Below are positions 62,106 through 64,000 of a stretch of DNA of 64,000 nt, one piece after another. How positions within the stretch are numbered: the stretch's first letter is position 1; the number at the start of each line of letters is the position of its first letter. The notes below the pieces were generated by a model that was given only the letters and a program-made list of their open reading frames with translations, did no database searches and was not told where the DNA came from. The translations under genes were made by a program, and so were the position numbers. Source of the stretch: Klugiella xanthotipulae (GTDB taxonomy: Bacteria > Actinomycetota > Actinomycetes > Actinomycetales > Microbacteriaceae); assembly GCF_006716695.1 (NCBI RefSeq), contig NZ_VFPN01000001.1, positions 1,178,001 through 1,242,000 of the forward strand, in the 5' to 3' direction.

Positions 62106-62948
62106 ATGCCTATGTCCCAGGTTCCTTCCGCGCGCTCAGACGTGTCGTCATTCGATCCCCACGAGGGTGCTGACGACCCCCGATACCGAGCCCGCCGCCA
62201 ACCCGAGGGTCGCAGCCGTCGCCGTAAACTGTCGGTCACAACCGTGCTTGGCGAGTTGCTGCTCACTGCGGGCGTCCTGGTGCTCGGCTTTATTGTGTGG
62301 CAGCCCCTCTGGTCGTCCACAGTGGTTGCCAGCGAGCAGCGCAGCTCGGCACAGGTGTGGAGCGACAAGTGGCAGAAGGATGCGGAGGGCCAGCCGGCCC
62401 CCACCATGACGGATGGCGATATCCCCATTCCCGGTGCGGTTGCCGCAGGCGAACCCCTGGGCGTGATCTACGTTCCGGCGTTTGGCGCTGACTTCTCCTC
62501 GGCAATCGGCGAGACCACCGACCTGCGCACCGTGTTAAACAAGCGCACCCTGGGCACTGGCCACTACGAGTTGAGTCAGCAGCCCGGTGAGATCGGCAAC
62601 TTTGCGATGGCAGCCCACCGCTCCGGCTGGGTGCCCACGCCCTTCCGCGAGATCATGAACCTCCGCATCGGTGACCCCATCTTTATCCAGACCCCCGCGG
62701 GGTGGTACACCTACCGCTTCCGCGACCTGGAGTATGTGCAGCCCACCCAGACGGATGTGCTCAACCCGTTTCCCCGGCTGGAGGGCACCCCCGGCACCGA
62801 CCGCATCCTCACCATGACCACCTGCCACCCCAAACTGGCCGGTAGTGATGAGCGGGCGATTGGCTACGCCGTCTTTGATAACTGGCAAGCTCTGCAGGAC
62901 GGCCCGCCCGCCGAACTTGTTGAACTCAACCCGAATGTGAAGGCCTAA
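62106..62948 (+). CDS. srtE: Class E sortase
   Basis: The 280-residue transpeptidase has a basic N-terminus, one membrane segment (about 44-68), and the sortase domain with H171 (MAAHRSGW), C240 in TTCHPKLAGSDER and R250. Class E sortases in high-GC Gram-positives attach LAxTG-type proteins to peptidoglycan. The ATG at 62106 or 62112 may start it. Divergent from crgA, as in many actinobacteria. Confidence 0.93.
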   Translation: MPMSQVPSARSDVSSFDPHEGADDPRYRARRQPEGRSRRRKLSVTTVLGELLLTAGVLVLGFIVWQPLWSSTVVASEQRSSAQVWSDKWQKDAEGQPAPTMTDGDIPIPGAVAAGEPLGVIYVPAFGADFSSAIGETTDLRTVLNKRTLGTGHYELSQQPGEIGNFAMAAHRSGWVPTPFREIMNLRIGDPIFIQTPAGWYTYRFRDLEYVQPTQTDVLNPFPRLEGTPGTDRILTMTTCHPKLAGSDERAIGYAVFDNWQALQDGPPAELVELNPNVKA

Positions 62949-62951
62949 AAT

Positions 62952-63116
62952 ATGTACGGACTGATCTGGCGTATTCTGCCCGGCCCCGCCTGGCTCAAGG
63001 TCGTTGAGTCGCTCCTCATCGTGGCCGCGATTGTGTACGGGCTGTTTTTCTATGCGTACCCGTGGGTGGCGACGATGCTGCCCGAGCCCGGCTCGACGGT
63101 GGGTAGTGGCGAGTGA
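62952..63116 (+). CDS. Small membrane protein between srtE and pabA, 54 residues
   Basis: Translation begins MYGLIWRILPGPAWLKVVES, followed by one membrane segment (about 21-42) and a short Pro/Gly-rich end. It starts 3 bases after the srtE stop and overlaps the pabA GTG by 4 bases (GTGA). The tight packing and membrane segment support a real gene; function unknown. Confidence 0.82.
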   Translation: MYGLIWRILPGPAWLKVVESLLIVAAIVYGLFFYAYPWVATMLPEPGSTVGSGE

Positions 63117-63775
63117 CGCGCATCCTGGTCATCGACAACTTCGATAGCTTCGTCTACACGCTCAACGGTTATCTGCAGGAGCTGGGCGCCGAGACCGACG
63201 TGGTACGCAACAACACCATCACCGAGGCGGACGCTGTGGCCGTCCTTGACGGGTATGACGGTGTACTCCTCTCCCCCGGGCCCGGCAAGCCCGCAGATGC
63301 GGGGGTCTCGATTGGCATGGTGCACGCCGCGTTGAGCACGGGGACCCCGCTGCTGGGTGTGTGCCTGGGGCATCAGGCTATCGCCGAGGCTTTTGGGGCA
63401 ACCGTCACCTATGCCGAAGAACTGATGCACGGGAAAGTGTCGCGCGTTGAGCATGACGAGAGCGACTTCTACCGCGGGGTGAGTACACCCTTTAATGCCA
63501 CACGGTATCACTCGCTCGCGGTGGTGAGCGACACCGTTCCGGAGCAGCTGGTCGTGAACTCACGTACGGCATCCGGGGTTATTATGGGGCTCCGACACCG
63601 GGAGGCCGAGATTTATGGTGTTCAGTTTCACCCCGAATCGGTGCTCACGGAGGGCGGCTACGCCATGCTGGGTAACTGGTTGGCGCGCGCGGGCCTGGCC
63701 GAGGCTCCCGCCACTGCCGCCACCCTCTCTCCGCTACTGGGCGCGGTTCCCGTTCCGTCTGCGGCCCCGAACTGA
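63113..63775 (+). CDS. pabA: Aminodeoxychorismate/anthranilate synthase glutaminase subunit
   Basis: The 220-residue class I amidotransferase subunit supplies ammonia. It has the start RILVIDNFDSFVYTLNGYL, VLLSPGPGKP, nucleophile C84 in LLGVCLGHQAI and VQFHPESVLTEGG with the triad H and E. The position after crgA and srtE, before a PASTA kinase gene, is that of actinobacterial pabA/trpG. Whether it serves folate, tryptophan or both is not decided by sequence. Confidence 0.92.
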   Translation: MTRILVIDNFDSFVYTLNGYLQELGAETDVVRNNTITEADAVAVLDGYDGVLLSPGPGKPADAGVSIGMVHAALSTGTPLLGVCLGHQAIAEAFGATVTYAEELMHGKVSRVEHDESDFYRGVSTPFNATRYHSLAVVSDTVPEQLVVNSRTASGVIMGLRHREAEIYGVQFHPESVLTEGGYAMLGNWLARAGLAEAPATAATLSPLLGAVPVPSAAPN

Positions 63776-63795
63776 GCCACAGCGCGAGTACAGGA

Positions 63796-63840
63796 TTAAC
63801 GTGTGGGGGCCCCGGCACTGCCGGGGCCCCCACACGTTAA
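63796..63840. terminator. Strong hairpin between pabA and the kinase gene
   Basis: A 21-bp perfect stem (63796-63816 with 63820-63840, loop ACT) separates the convergent genes and probably acts in both directions. Confidence 0.88.
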
Positions 63841-63847
63841 CTCGCTC

Positions 63848-64000
63848 CTACCCGCTGCAGTAGCCGATCTCGACGGTGCTTCCCTGTGGCTGGGAGCCGG
63901 CAATCGACTGCGACACCACGGGTGAGCCGCTCTCGGTGGGGCACTGATTATTGGGCGTGAGTTTTACATCCAGCTGGAGGTCGGAGAGGATATCGCGGGC
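63848..64000 (-). CDS. pknB: C-terminal PASTA domain of a Ser/Thr protein kinase, 5' end outside window
   Basis: The minus strand reads to a TAG at 63848 in a frame open to the window edge; 50 residues are visible. They begin ARDILSDLQLDVKLTPNNQC and end STVEIGYCSG, with the VVSQSIAGSQPQGSTV pattern of a PASTA domain, and the conserved GS and V positions. Position after pabA matches pknB of the origin region in actinobacteria. The kinase domain is not in the window. Confidence 0.8.
   Translation of the reverse strand, partial: ARDILSDLQLDVKLTPNNQCPTESGSPVVSQSIAGSQPQGSTVEIGYCSG

Overview
The window is a 64 kb segment of a high-GC actinobacterial chromosome centred on the replication origin. 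The gene order cca - DUF6049 - murJ - trxB - trxA - parB/parA - rsmG - jag - yidC - yidD - rnpA - rpmH - dnaA - dnaN - recF - dciA - gyrB - gyrA - DUF3566 - tRNA-Ile - tRNA-Ala - ppiase - crgA - srtE - pabA - pknB is the classical actinobacterial origin neighbourhood. Mycothiol genes (mshA, mshB), crgA and a PASTA-type kinase agree with Actinobacteria. The layout, with rpsF-ssb-rpsR-rplI-dnaB nearby and no sigM between murJ and trxB, fits Micrococcales, most likely Microbacteriaceae. The family is an inference; no 16S gene is in the window.

Layout. (1) 1-5.8 kb: a cell-surface cluster with the C-terminus of a DUF916-like membrane-anchored protein and two exported enzymes, an M64-type metallopeptidase and an S15 X-prolyl dipeptidyl-peptidase, that share a 156-residue C-terminal WxL-like domain. 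(2) 5.8-10.8 kb, minus strand: a small unknown protein, an EEP-fold membrane protein, dnaB and the rpsF-ssb-rpsR-rplI operon. A dense cluster of DnaA-box-like 9-mers lies upstream of dnaB. (3) 10.9-14.2 kb: GDP-6-deoxyhexose synthesis (gmd and an Rmd-like reductase) and a glycosyltransferase. (4) 14.2-20.7 kb: an OmpR-type two-component system with a PepSY target gene, a NarL-type two-component system, and a membrane acyltransferase. (5) 20.7-23.8 kb: a fatty-acyl-CoA ligase and mshA. (6) 23.8-31 kb: a type VII secretion (ESX-like) accessory module of three operons with WXG-like proteins, an EspC-like protein, two YbaB-like proteins and a mycosin-like protease, but no EccB/C/D/E genes in the window. 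(7) 31-42 kb: mshB, cca, cell-wall (murJ, ddl) and redox (trxB, trxA) genes. (8) 42-57.6 kb: parAB with several parS sites, the rpmH-to-jag operon, oriC on both sides of dnaA, then replication and topoisomerase genes. (9) 57.7-64 kb: two tRNAs, a phosphoesterase, a lipoprotein, a cyclophilin, a rhomboid protease, crgA, sortase E, pabA and the end of a PASTA kinase.

The most interesting points are the T7SS module without core components, whose outer promoter regions each carry a perfect DnaA box; a 48-bp perfect palindrome at the ddl/parB junction with a consensus parS at its apex; matching CTTCAG direct repeats before a response regulator gene and its neighbouring PepSY gene; and the WxL-like domain on two tandem actinobacterial exoenzymes. 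No insertion sequence, prophage or CRISPR array was seen.
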